Positions 36,442 to 50,971 of a stretch of DNA of 64,000 nt are shown here, in pieces. The DNA is taken from the NCBI RefSeq assembly GCF_000220395.1, contig NW_004086406.1, forward strand, positions 186,001 through 250,000. Reading direction: 5' to 3'. This stretch comes from Ichthyophthirius multifiliis. Its lineage: Eukaryota; Ciliophora; Oligohymenophorea; Hymenostomatida. The translations under genes were made by a program, and so were the position numbers. The notes below the pieces were generated by a model, which was not told the origin of the DNA, ran no database searches, and saw nothing but the letters and a program-made list of their open reading frames with translations. Position 1 is the stretch's first letter; each line of letters begins with the position of its first letter.

Positions 36442-38266
36442 TCAAATTTAGCAATCTTAAATTTCTCCTGATATAGGATATACGAGAGTAAAAGTATTAT
36501 TTTTTTCAAAATTTCCAGGATTTATTACAAATGATTTTTTTTTAATAATTTTATTATTATTCTCATCTTAAAATCCATCGATACTTTATTCCAATAATCC
36601 TTCATTTTAATCATTTTCAGTTAATTCATCAATTTAGAAATTAAATTAGTCACAATAATTATCTGCCAATACTAAAAAATCAGGATTAAAATAAAACTAC
36701 AAACTATGATCAAGATTCCAAAATACAGGTTTTTACATCATTTATAAAGGAGAAAGATGTCTTTAAGATATAATAGTTTATATATAATTAATTTAAATAT
36801 CTTTATTTTAATTAATTACAATTTGTTTTTTTCTTAAATCACGTAGAAAATCATTTCTTTAGAAAATAAAGGTTTTTCCAAAAAGAGAAATTCGACAAGG
36901 ATTTTAAGCTAATTTTAAAAAAGGGATTTATTTTTTAATATCTTCAAACATTTCTTCTACGAAACTTTGTTTTGGTTATATATTTTGGGCTTCCAATATC
37001 ATTTATATTAGGTATAATTAACCAATAAGCATTTTTTTTGAATTAAGGGTATTTATCTAGCATCAAACAAAAATTATTAAGGCTTTCTTTAATTTCCTCA
37101 TTATCATTTTCACATGTTATTTATTATTTACTAAATATTTATCCCATTAAAACAAAAACCAATGGCTTTAAAGAATGCTATGTATATGTATATAAAATTT
37201 ATTCAAACTTTTTAAGCACAGATCTATTTGATAAACAAAAGTTACTAAAAATACACAAAGAATATTGATTTTTATTTTCCATATCTACATATTTATTCAT
37301 TTCAAGATCATAAATACCGATTTCTTCTTACATTTGCATTTAATTTTACATTTTAATTCCCTTTTCAAGTTCTAATTCTACAATTTTACTTAAATGTTTT
37401 TACACTTTTGCTTTTGTTCCGAAAAAATCGCCCTGTGAAGAACTTATTATATCATCATATTTTGGTAAAATAAATTCTTCTACTCTAAACTACCCAATCA
37501 TTTAGTCAAATACTCCTAAAGCAATTACAATAGAACAAATAGCAATATATATCCTTCTTTCACAATTGTATTTTAAGAAATACTTATTTTTACAGAACTG
37601 AATAAGTCTTGCATATAAAATTCATTCGTGAATCCTTCATATATAATACCAAGAATATACTTTCTTTGTCCTTAACTACCTATAAGAGAACCTATTTCAC
37701 TAATCAAGATTTGCTAATTTTCCTAATTCATGCTATTTCTTTTATCAATCTTACCAAATTTATAATATGAACTGCGCTCTAATTTCTATTTTATTAATAA
37801 ATAACGGTTTTAGAATAAATTTATTTTTTATTGAGCAGAAGTTAAAGTATTATCATCTTAATTTATTTCAGGAATTATACGGTATTAGGATTAACATATA
37901 GAATATTTTAATCGAGGAATTTCCTTAAATGTATCTAAAATAACCAAAATATTTTATATTTTTGGTCTATTAAAGAAAATGGATTTATGAATCTTTTATT
38001 TCTTCTATTTCCATTGGATTCCCTTTTTCTTTTTAGCGAATTATTAACTCTATAGATGCCTTTATTGTATTCTCTTCTATTATTATTGAATTTTGCGGCT
38101 ATAAATGTCGAATGTTTTGAACTATTTGGGATATCCTACCGAATGTTTGCTCACCTTTTGCTATATTCTCTTAATTTAAATGCTGAGTTATATGAGACAA
38201 GCATTCTGGACGAAGAGACAAACCTTCTTTTTGAAAAATTTAAATAATTTGGCGTATTTCAACCAT
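36442..38266 (-). CDS. POLE2: DNA polymerase epsilon subunit 2; three single-base frameshifts
   Basis: Second subunit of the leading-strand replicative polymerase. The N-terminal helical domain (IFQKEGLSLRPECLSHITQHL) leads to DTFKEIPRLKYS (human GAFDIPRFVYN), then an OB/phosphoesterase-like body. The C-terminus is unmistakable: QNPCRISLFGKTFIFQRNDF, QTIISQRHLSPL, PVFWNLDHSLQFYFNPDFLV, LADNYCDQF and INPGNF. No introns. The conserved reading moves between frames at about 37945 (A5, over by one), about 37555 (TATATAT, short by one) and about 36983 (AAAA, over by one); the net makes exactly 608 codons. All family blocks are preserved, so I read these as sequence errors, though three in one gene is striking. 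Ciliate Cys or active-site losses cannot be judged, as the subunit is non-catalytic. Confidence 0.9.
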
Positions 38267-39125
38267 ATTACTATAATATATATATGATTTTTAATTAATT
38301 TGTTTTTTTTATAATATTTTATAGCGGGTAAAATATGCATTATTTAATGAAATAAAACATAGTTAATATCAAACATTATTTTTAAATAATAATATTTGCG
38401 CTAAAATATTAAATATATAATAGTAATTTAACTATTATATAATAAATTATGTAATTCTTAAATAATTTAAACTTTGAAAATTAAATTAAATTAAATTAAA
38501 AAAGAGGAAATAATATTTATTATTTAATATTTTTATATATGAATTTAATTTAATATTTTAATATGAAAATTAATATATTTTATTAATTTTTTTAATTTAA
38601 CTTATTATTTTTTTAATTTATTTTAAATTATTTTTATTTATTAATTTATTTTATTGAATTTAAAGTGGAATTTCTATTTTTTTCTTATTCATATTTAATT
38701 TTGGCAAAAGAAAAAATTAATTTTTGATTATTATGATAAATAATTAATTCAAATTAAAAAAAATTCCTTTAAATTAATTAATAATTTTTTTAAGTTTTAA
38801 TATATTTAATTTTTTATAAATGTAATTTGCAAATAAAATAAAAATAAAATAAATATTTTATTTAAAGCATTTTTATTTATTAAATATATTATATAAAATA
38901 AATTATAAATATAAGGGATTTAATTATAAATATTTTTTAATAAGAATATTTATTTGTTTATTAAAATAGTTATAGATAGGATAATAATGCATAGTAAATT
39001 TAAAACAATTAAATAAATTATTTTAAGAGAAATATCATTTAAAAAATTACATATATAATTAATTGCTCAAAAAAAAAAAATCTAAAAAAAAAATTATAAA
39101 TAAAATAAAATAAAATATAAAAAAA
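38267..39125. other. AT-rich divergent spacer
   Basis: Holds the upstream regions of both POLE2 (minus) and the SDH flavoprotein gene (plus). No distinct motif recognised. Confidence 0.5.
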
Positions 39126-41435
<2,310 letters not shown>

Positions 41436-41730
41436 TAAAAATATTTGATTAACTTTTTTTATTTTATATTTTATATTTTTTTAAAAAACAATATTATAAT
41501 AATATTAATTTTATTTTTATTTTAACGAAAATAAAATAATGTTTATTCGAATTATATTAAAAAAAATATAAATTATAAATTTTAATTGTAAAATCAGAAA
41601 ATAAAAAAAATTTGTTGATTTTAGAATAAAATAAATAAATATATATCTAAGTCTTTTTTTTAAAATAAATACATTTATTTTTAATAATATTTATTATTAT
41701 TTTAAAATTTTACTTCTATTTATTACATCT

Positions 41731-42514
41731 TCATAAAATAAAAACAACTAATAATATAAGAATAACAATAATAATTGCAATAAATATTTTAATTCGAATA
41801 TTTTTCCAATATTAATCTCTTCTAACGTTATTTGCCTATAAAAAAAATTATACATATTTATTTTCAAATTCTAAATAAATACTTGTTTCTTTATGTTAGA
41901 TGCTGTTTAACTCATATTAACTGTTTTTTTAACTGCCATTTCTATTTTTTTTTCTTTTTCAAGAACTTTATCAATATTATCGTTCATAACTACTTTTATT
42001 TCATTTAGATTATTTTTTATTTTTGTTAAGTTATCATCAGGGTTAGAATTATAAAATTTCTTATTTTAAATAATAAAATAAAAATAATAAAAATAAAAAA
42101 AAAATACCATTTTTTATTTTATTGTTTCTTCAAAAGTATTTTTAAATGAATATTATAAAGCATTTTCTCGTTCTTCTTATTAAAATTAATTCTTAAAAAG
42201 ACCTTTTATTTCATTTAAAAATGCAAAAGCAATTCTTTAAGGAAAATCAGTTTAAGTAATACATAAATATGTATAATTAATCTCATTTATATAATGGAAC
42301 ATATAACTTTTTCGATATTATTTTAATTAAGATAAAATAAAAACAATAATTAATTTATTTTTTACTCTTTATTGTATTAAAATGTAACTTTTTCATTTTT
42401 TTATAGTTTAGGTAATAAACTCTTTGTGATTATTTCAAAGTTTCCTGTTAAAAAAGCAAAGTCAACTAAAGTTGTATCGTCTCCTCTTGATATAATTGCA
42501 TATACGATTGACAT
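41731..42514 (-). CDS. Longin-type R-SNARE (VAMP7/synaptobrevin-like)
   Basis: Tail-anchored vesicle SNARE for membrane fusion. A longin domain starts MSIVYAIISRGDDTTLVDFA, continuing with RIAFAFLNEIKGLF. The SNARE motif runs from DDNLTKIKNNLNEI through VMNDNIDKVLEKEKKIEM to ASNIKKQANNVRRDQYWKN, followed by one C-terminal membrane helix (IFIAIIVIILILLVVFIL). Introns are 41836-41882, 42060-42107 and 42307-42365; the rest is exactly 210 codons. The ionic zero-layer position, Arg in canonical R-SNAREs (V-L-E-R-G-E), is Lys here (V-L-E-K-E-K). Conservative, but unusual. Otherwise intact. Confidence 0.93.
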
Positions 42515-43199
42515 TTTGATGAATTATTTAGTTTTTCTAAAAAAATTTATAAATTTGAATATTTTTTAGTATATAGTATATGGATTTCTTTTTTATTAAA
42601 TTTTTAATTGCAAGAAAATAAAAAAGTAAATAATAATAATTATTTATTATAATGTTTTTATTTAAATTTATTTTAATGTTAATTTATTTTTTCTAAGTTA
42701 TATGATAAAAAATTTAATTAAAATTTAAAAATGTATTTTTTTAATTATAAACAAAGTTAAAAAAGAAAAGAGTAAATATAACTAAATCATATAATTAATG
42801 CAATTTAAATTATCTTACTTTTTTAAAAATCTTTTTTTTTTATTATTCGGTATTTTTTTAAAAAAAAGACTAAAATCCGAATTTTATTCCCATTTTTTTT
42901 TGTCAATTGTATTTCTTTAAAAAAATAAAGATAAAATAAATTTAATAATATTAAAATGTAATATTATTTATTAATAAATATTTATTATTATTTATTCATT
43001 AAATGTTTATATTTTTAATATTAATAGCATAATTACAGTGTAATTCGTACAAAAAATATTCTGAGCAAACAAAATTTTTGTATTTTCTTTAGAAATATTA
43101 TTATGCTTAATTTCCAATAAAAAATATATTTAATTAAATTCAGATTAATATTACTTTTGATTAGAATTTCCTTTTATTTTGATTGAATTAGTTATTATT
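42515..43199. other. AT-rich spacer
   Basis: Upstream region of the R-SNARE. No supported feature. Confidence 0.5.
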
Positions 43200-43628
43200 A
43201 TGACATTTAACTTTACACACCCTAATATAAATCAAAAAAAATTACAGTCATTTAAACCTGTCTTAATATAGGGATATTTTATTTTTTAATATGAAATTTT
43301 GAAATTAATATTAATAAATATTTTTTAAATATTATTTGAAGATAAATTAATTATTCGATATTATTATGGCATATTTATGCTATTATGTTATGATATTTCT
43401 TATTATTTATCTTAGAAATTGTTTTTTTGTTAAGAAATATATAAAGTGTATCTTCGCTTTCAGAATTTTATTCACTCTAATCAGTAGTAAAAAATTATTT
43501 CATATTGTTTGAATATATTAGTATGTCGTTAAAATTAATTAAGATTTTAATTTTATATAAAGTAATTAATGATAAAAATTTATATTAATAATCTTTTATA
43601 GATAAATTTTAGTTTTGCTACCCATTGA
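43200..43628 (+). CDS. Possible uncharacterised 142-residue protein
   Basis: Code-6 frame from ATG 43200 to TGA 43626. The first part looks coding (MTFNFTHPNINQKKLQSFKP), followed by aromatic, hydrophobic and basic residues (IRYYYGIFMLLCYDISYYL; IYKVYLRFQNFIHSNQQQ). Base composition is a little less AT-rich than the flanks. Against it: no family recognised, no clear introns, and TGA-free frames of this size occur by chance here. It could also be an eroded gene fragment. Confidence 0.3.
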
Positions 43629-43844
43629 ATGTATTTTTTACAAATTATTTACAATCATTAAAATAACAGAAATTATAATCAAAATTATTAATCCTTTGTT
43701 ATTTTTAAATTCATAACTAAAAGGTAATGAATGAATTATTTTAGAAAAATATATTAAAAAAATCAAAAAAAATTATTTTTTAACTGGGAAAAAAAATTAT
43801 TAACTTCACTATTCTCAAAAATTATAATTTTTAAAATTTATATC

Positions 43845-44123
43845 AATAAAATATATTAAAAAAAATTACCTTAATATTTATTTAACTTAGAAAATTAATT
43901 TTTTAATAAATAAAATTAATTAAAATGAATAAAATGTAATATTGAAAAAATTGTATGATTAATAAAGTATTTATTTAATATTAGTAAAAATGAAATATAT
44001 TAAATAAAATTAACATAATTTTTTTAAATTAGAAAATTAATTTTAAATAAATAAAATTAATTTTAAGTGAATTTAATGAAATATTAAAAAACTGTATGAA
44101 TAATTTACTATTTATATAATGTT
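43845..44123. repeat. Diverged tandem duplication, two units of ~138 bp
   Basis: Both units share, in order, AAATATATTAAA, an AAAATTA(A/C) block, TTAGAAAATTAATTTT, TAAATAAAATTAATT, an AATGAA/TAATG block, ATATTGAAA or ATATTAAAA, CTGTATGA or TTGTATGA, TTAATAAAGTATTTAT or TAATTTACTATTTAT. Indels of a few bases separate them. Confidence 0.7.
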
Positions 44124-44313
44124 TGTAAACTAAAAAAAAAAAAAAAAAATGTATAATATTAATAATTAAAAAAAAAAATTATTAATTTATTAAGTTTATA
44201 ATATAATATTATAAATAAATTAAATAAGTATTAATGCAAAAAAAAAAAAAAATATTATATATAATAGTTATTTTTTGTTAAAAAAATAAAATATTTATTA
44301 ATAAAAATATATG

Positions 44314-44316
44314 TAT

Positions 44317-44363
<47 letters not shown>

Positions 44364-44366
44364 TTT
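44314..44366. repeat. (TTTA)n microsatellite
   Basis: About 13 tandem TTTA units. Confidence 0.9.
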
Positions 44367-44642
44367 TTTATTTTTACATTTTATTTTTTTTATTTTTAAT
44401 AATATTATATTTTTTATTTTTTTATTTGAATTTTTATTTTATTTTTAATTTTTTTTTTTCTTTTTCTTTCTTTTATTTTTTTAATATATATTTAGCTTTA
44501 TTTTTTTGCATAATTTTATTTTATTTTTAAAATTATTTTTAAAATAAAATAATTTTTTTTTTTTTTATTAATTTATTTTAATATTAATAACATTTATAAA
44601 ATACTTTATTTTTTTAATAATATTATCATTATATATATTATT

Positions 44643-46147
44643 TCATTATTTTTATTGATTAATATTATTAACTTAAAATATTTATTTTTGATATTCAGAC
44701 CTACATATAGGGCAAACTTAATTTTCTTTTAAATTATATCTTTCAAAAGCCTACATACAATTAACATGAAATACATGAGTACATGATAAAACATAAAGAT
44801 TTTTTTTGTTATTTTAATCAAACAAAGAATTAAAGCAAATAGAACAATCTTTATCACATCTTTGAATAGATTTATCTTTAATTTAGTTCCATTGATTATC
44901 TGAAATATGAACTTTGTTATTATTATCTTAAACTTTCTCATAGTCTGGATGATTAAATACAATTTAATGATCTTTATCTAAAAATTAGTTAACATTTTTC
45001 ATATTTCTTTCTTTTATATCTTAAATTTCTTTTATTTGGTAATATATATCATTAAGATTCTTCTGAATATTTTCATCGTATTTTTTAAGAATTCTTTAAG
45101 TATTTTTAGATTTTTATTCTAATGTATTAATTACTTTTGAATTAATTTTACCTAATTTATAACCTAATATTTTTCTTCTTAATCTTCCTGATTATGCTTA
45201 ATATTTCATATTTAATAAATCATTAAAAAAACGATATCTTACTTTTCCTCCACGCCATCTTTTCTATATTAAAATTGCACATTTTATTATATACTTTTTA
45301 TATCCTTCATCCCAACTCTTTTTATCATAATGCTATTTTCTACATATAGGACATGCTTTTATTTAATTATGCTTTTCGAAACTTTCCAAACATTTTTTAT
45401 GAAAAACATGAGAACAACTTAGAATTGCTTATTATTAATCTTTAAAATCTTCTAAGCAAATAGGACATAATCCTTCGTCTCTTTTTTTTGATTTTTCTTC
45501 TATTATTAACCAGTCTTCTCTAGTTAATGGTTTTTCAGGTGCCTTAACTATTCCGAGTCTTATATTTATTATATTATTAACTTTTTTACTTTTTTTAAAA
45601 AATACCTTTAAGCTAGTGTTAGACTTTAATAATATTTTTACATTTTAACTTCATCTTCTTTTAATTCTTTTTCTGTTCTAATTTTATCAATTTCATCAGG
45701 AAAAAGAGGCAAGGAAGTTTTTTTTTTATTTTCCTTAAAATTATTATAATTTAAATTTATTTTTGCATGATTAATAATTATATTTTTGCTTTTTTAACCA
45801 TTTCTTTGACTATTAATTCTTCTTACTCTTTGAATTTCACTGTTTGTAGATACAAGTGTTTATTCTTCTTGAATTTGTTCATTTTTAGTATTTATTTTTG
45901 GAAGGTTTTTATTAGAATCGGCCAAAGTTTAATTTGAATAATTATTTTTGCGACCCCATTCTAATATTTATTAAGCGCTTATTTTTAAAAGTTTTTAGTT
46001 TTCTTATTATTGAATTTTTTATACTGTTCGGTTTTTATTTATGAATTTTTTATCTAATATTATGTTAGCTTATCTTAAATAATGATCTTAAAGCGCTGCT
46101 GAATGAATATATGTAAGGTCATTTGTCTATTTTTTATTATTTTTCAT
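44643..46147 (-). CDS. RNF32: RING-IQ-RING protein, RNF32-like E3 ligase
   Basis: Probable E3 ubiquitin ligase. The first RING reads CPICLEDFKDQQQAILSCSH, VFHKKCLESFEKHNQIKACPIC; an IQ-type motif follows (CAILIQKRWRGGKVRYRFF); a long helical linker; then a second RING, CSICFNSLFD, LSCTHVFHVNCMQAFE, CPICRSEYQKQI. Two RINGs flanking an IQ motif, plus the upstream RLGIVKAPEKPLTREDW segment, are the signature of vertebrate RNF32, a testis/cilium-associated protein of unknown target. The IQ motif suggests calmodulin binding. One intron, 45559-45605; spliced length is exactly 486 codons. The N-terminal 150 residues are Asn/Lys-rich. Intact. Confidence 0.92.
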
Positions 46148-46771
46148 TTTTTTTAATTTTAATTAATATATTTATATATTTTTTAGGTTTTAAATTTAAA
46201 AAATATATGGTTTGAAAAAGTTATAAAACAATCGGATTTTTATTTTGAAAATCTTTAATAAAAAAATTAAAGTTAAAATATTTGCTAAACCAAAATTAAA
46301 TAAAAAAGTATTTTAATTATTTAATATTAACTTCATATAAAAAATAAGTAAATGATTTAAAAAGTCTACGAAAATTGATATAATGAGACTTTCAACAATT
46401 TATGTTCCATTTAAAATATAATTTTATTTTAAATAAAATATTAGTGTTATAAAACTATATTTTTTAATAAATTTATTTTTATATTTTTTGTTAAATCGTA
46501 AATAATATATGTTTATAAAATAATATTAATTTAATTAAAAGCTTTGTATTTTTGTTTATTTTGTTTAGCAAATAAACGAGTGATTATCTATCATCTTAAT
46601 TAAAATAATTAAACAATAAACTTTACAATATAAAATAATATATTTAATTAATATTTTCCAATATTATTTATTAAGAGATTCTTAAATGCAAGAAACTGCA
46701 TTATATACATGAAAAAAAAAATATAGTATAGAAAAATAATTATGATATATAGACATAAAAATAGAAATATT
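46148..46771. other. AT-rich spacer
   Basis: Between RNF32 start and condensin H end. A few less AT-rich stretches but no frame or structure I can support. Confidence 0.5.
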
Positions 46772-48859
46772 TCAATTTTATAAATTTATAAAGAAATCAC
46801 TCTAATCTACAATTTATAATTCTAAATTATTTTCGTTAGCTAAATGTAAAATAGCAATTAAACAACTTTATAAAGTGGTTTTATAATGAATATTTTCAAT
46901 ATACCCTAAAACATCAGAAAACTTATAATGTCTATTATCATCTTAATCAATATTACTTTTTTATTCAACTTAACTTTAAATATTATTCCAAATATTCTTT
47001 TTAAGATCTTATATTTTCATTCTTTTGTTCTGATAACTTTTTTAACTGTAAATTTATTCGTCTTATTGGACATTATTAATGTTATTATTTTCATTTTATT
47101 TTTAAGTTTATAAATTTATATCTTAATCAATAATTTCATAAATTTCGATTTCCTCATCTTCATTAAAGCCTTTGTATTCTTCAAAATTATCTTGCTAATC
47201 TGTACATTTAAATTAATCAGTTATGTAATTTTAATGCTTATCTTCTATACAAATCAAATTCGTTTTGAAAAATAATCTTTAAGGATTAAATTAATAAAGC
47301 TTACCTATTAAAAACTAATTTTATAACAAAACATTATCTTTTTTCAGCTATCTTTGTCTTTTTTACTATTTTATTAAAAGTGTTTCGTTTGGTATTAAAA
47401 TATCTTTGTCTAAAAAATTGATTTGATATACCTCTTAGCTTTTCTTACTTTATTTTTGTTTTCTTTCTTTTGATTTTAAAGCTTACTTTTTTATTTACCA
47501 ATTAAATGGATGCTATTATTAAAATTTTTGACTTTCTTGTAGAAAAGCAAAATTGATTTCTTGTCTATTACTACAAAAATCAGTATCTAAATTAGAGATT
47601 TTTTCATTTGAATAATATTATTATGAGCTTGCCTGATAATTTTAAGAATTAAATTCGCTTTGTTAATTTTATGTTAATGTTGAATATATTTCTTGCTTTA
47701 AATTTTCATATTTTAAATCTTCTAATTTTAAAGATGTTTCTAAAAACTATTATTAAGTTTAAGTATTATAGTCATCTTAATTATTTATTTAATTACTAGT
47801 ATAGTTTTAATCATAAGTTAAATTATTTAAATCAAAAATATCAAACATATTTTCTTAAAATTCATTTAATTTATCAGACAACATTAAATTCTAGTAGTTT
47901 TCCAAAAATAAAAATTTATTCATATTGTAACCAGTTGTATTATTTTTTTATTCAGCAATAATATTGGAACTACAATCAATTTATAATAATAAATCTTATT
48001 AAACTTGAATTGTATTTAACAAAAATCCCTTTGAACTCCCATCGTCAAATTTAGAACTGGTTTTATAAAATAGAGGATCTACTTCAAATTAAATATCATA
48101 TTTTTATAAAGTAATTTATTATATATTTTTTTCTAATGTAATTTCATTTTATTTTTTTATTTTCTTCAATTATAACATGTCTTTTTCTTCATTTATTATA
48201 TCTTATTAATCATTTTCATTATATTCTTATTAGGTCCTAAGTAATCCTCCTAATGTTTTGAAAGATTCATAATATAAATTATCTACTCTATATCCATATA
48301 ATTTAGCTCCACAATCAAGTGAAGTTGATAATTTTTACCAAGAAAAATCTGTAGCTTCTATATGTTTCGTTTTTTATATTTTAAATTTATTTATAATTTA
48401 CTTGCGAAATCTGACATGTTTTTCACATCAGGAAGTGGTAACTCAAATGCATTTTCTTTATTAATTTTCTATTTAATTATTATAAATATGTTTGATACTT
48501 TTTATTTTTATTTATATATGTTTTTTTATAAAAAAATATTGATATTGTTTTTTAAGATTTATTTGATATATTAAATCTGTTTTCAATTTTTTTACATTTT
48601 TTAATAACATTTAAGCCAAAAGCTAACATAGCAAATCTTATTTTTAACAATTTTTTAAATTTTCAAAAACATTTTTTTATGCAGAATCATTTAAAATTTC
48701 TTCTTCATCATCCTCTTTTTCTTCATTAATAGTTTATTTGCTTTTTTAACTTTCATTTGTAATTTACCATTTTTTTTAATTTTCTTTTATTAAGGATTCT
48801 TCAGACGTTTCTAAATTTAAAATATTTTATTATTACTTTCTACTTTTTTTTTTATTCAT
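46772..48859 (-). CDS. NCAPH: Condensin complex subunit H / barren (kleisin)
   Basis: Kleisin that bridges SMC2 and SMC4 in condensin. N-terminal anchor NKINKENAFELPLPDVKNM then ATDFSWQKLSTSLDCGAKLY, GYRVDNLYYESFKTLGGLLR match animal barren (KINTKNAF..., LDASAKIYAYRVD...YRVLGGL). Later blocks EVDPLFYKTSSKFDDGSSKG (barren DPLF-x-K-T-...-F-D-E-G), the ETLLIKQQKRQ region and the C-terminal winged helix KFSDVLGYIEN then CLIAILHLANENNLEL confirm it. An acidic low-complexity stretch (INEEKEDDEEEIL) sits near the N-terminus. Introns 48358-48401 and 48469-48595; spliced length exactly 639 codons, 638 residues. The start is 128 bp from the divergent RED gene, so both share an upstream region. Confidence 0.92.
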
Positions 48860-48986
48860 TTACTTGAATATATTTATATAAAAAAAAAATTAAAAAAAAA
48901 TCAAATTTATTATTGCTTTTTTTTTTAATTTATATTTTAAAATTAATAAAAAAAAAATACTAAATAATTTTATAGACACTTAAAGC
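48860..48986. promoter_or_regulatory. Short divergent intergenic region (NCAPH / RED)
   Basis: Only 127 bp separate the two start codons, mostly A and T runs. By position it must carry both core promoters. No defined motif recognised. Confidence 0.5.
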
Positions 48987-50403
48987 ATGGATTCAAAATA
49001 AAAAAAGGACAAACAACAAATAATAAAGTAATAAAAAAGTATATAAATATAAGTAAATTTTAATTATAATAAAAATAAAAAATATATATATGATTAATAT
49101 AGATTAAATGAACAAACATAAATTTTTAAATATTATAAATAAAAAAAGATAAATAAAAGCAAAAGAAGTCTAATAAAATTTTCGAAAATAGTTTGAAGAT
49201 GATCCTCATGATAATATATAAAATGAATATTACCTTTCTTAAAAGTATCGTGATAGAGCTTTAGAGCGTAAAAAAACATTGTTTTTTACTGAAAAAATGA
49301 ACGAAGCTCAGAATGAAATCTAAGAAATGCCAGAATTCGGTTATTTAAATGAAAACGAAAATTAAGAATATAATGAATAGTATATCTTTGAATAAGAATA
49401 ATATGATTAAGATTAAGAAAATAATTATTAAAAATAATAAAATAATGAATAAAATTCAATAAAATTAAAAGGATTAGATTTTTCTATGTTATAAAAATAA
49501 TTATAAACTTATCCCCAATAATAATAAGAGTCAAAAAAAAGGAATTAAAATCATAAATAAAATAATTAATTGAAAAATCTAAAAAAATAACTCCAATGTT
49601 TACTACAAAAATAATTAATTTATTCACTAAAAAAGAATAACATTATGGTTCTGTTTTTCCCAGATAGAATACTTATTATGAATATGAATTAAAAGGAGAT
49701 GATTTAAATGATAATTTACCAAGTATTATTTTAAAAAAATAAAATGTTGATGATAATTTTTAGTTAATTCCTAAAATTCAAACTGAAGTTATTAATAAAA
49801 TACATGATGTTTTGAGCATTTTCAGAAAAAAAGGTATTTAAGGTCTTATTTAGTTAAGAAAATAATAATAATAATAAAAATAAAATATTCAAGAAGATGA
49901 TGAAGAGTATAATATATTATTATTAAAGTTTTACTATTATTAATATAAAAATAAACGATATATATATAAATTTTAATTATATATATATTATTTTAAACAA
50001 TATATTTATTATTTTAATATATATATTTAGTATATTTTAAGATGTTAAAGAGGATGTATTCGATAAAAACAAAAATTAAAATATATAAATTTTAAAACAA
50101 ATGTAAGAGCAATAATCGTAATCTCCTATTTAATAATAAAACTTTTTTAATTTAAAAGATATTTAAACTGAAGACACTTAGTAAGTATTAAATAATAAAC
50201 GATAAAACCCTTTTAAAAATGAAATTTAGGACTCATATTATGATGAATGTTTTCCTCATAATGATGGCCCAAGTATAAGTGAAATAAAATTATAATAAGG
50301 ACTTTATGAGGATAAAACTGAGCATAAGAAAAAAAAAAGGACGGATTTTAATAAATAACTAGCAGCAGTAGAAAGAGTTATTAAAGAAAAATATAATAAA
50401 TGA
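48987..50403 (+). CDS. IK: Spliceosome factor RED (IK protein); one frameshift
   Basis: RED partners SMU1 in the spliceosomal B complex. Key motifs: FEDDPHDN, KYRDRALERKK, KGLDFSMLQKQL (animal KYRDRAKERR and KGLDFALLNKVR), VFPRQNTYYEYEL, NLPSIILKK, TEVINKIHDVLSIFRKKG and the end SYYDECFPHNDG, DFNKQLAAVERVIKEKYN. The RD/RE-dipeptide tract that named RED is absent and replaced by Gln-rich linkers. Introns 49028-49148 and 49928-50030. Spliced length is one base short; the frame changes at the A8 run 49533-49540. Restored length about 397 residues, shorter than the ~557 of human. Confidence 0.88.
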
Positions 50404-50971
50404 AAAAAAAAAAAAAAATTAAAATGTTTAATAAAATTTTATAAAACACAATATATTATAAATTTATTAATAAATTATAAAATAATATATTAAATATTAA
50501 AATAAAATTTTAATATTACTTTATTATGTATATTTTTTCTTTAATTTTTTTTTAAAAAAAAAATAAAAAATAAAAAAAAAACTCATTTAAAAAAAATAAA
50601 AGATGCTTTCTCGAGTTTATGTATGTTGTTTTGTAGATTAACTTTTTTTAACAAAAAAGATATATATATAAATAAATAATTATTAAGAATATATTATATA
50701 TAGACATATTTATTATATTTGTCAAATAACTCTTTATTTTTTTGCTAAAACTTTGATTTTAATTTTTTTAAATTATATATAATTAACTTATTAATTATTT
50801 ATATAATAAAAATTAAATAATATTATTTAATTTTTAAAATATTTTATATGATAATATAATAATTAATTTATTTAATATTTTTTATTTATTTAGATAATAA
50901 GAAAATAATTTTTGAAAATTTATATTTAATATTAGACAAAATTACTTAATTTTAAAACACTTATTCAAGAA
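50404..50971. other. AT-rich spacer
   Basis: Between two same-strand genes. No feature supported. Confidence 0.5.

Larger units (their letters stand above)
43629..44642. other. AT-rich spacer with tandem duplication and (TTTA)n
   Basis: Contains a two-unit diverged duplication (43845-44123), several A14-A17 tracts and a (TTTA)n run at 44314-44366. No gene seen. Confidence 0.6.
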
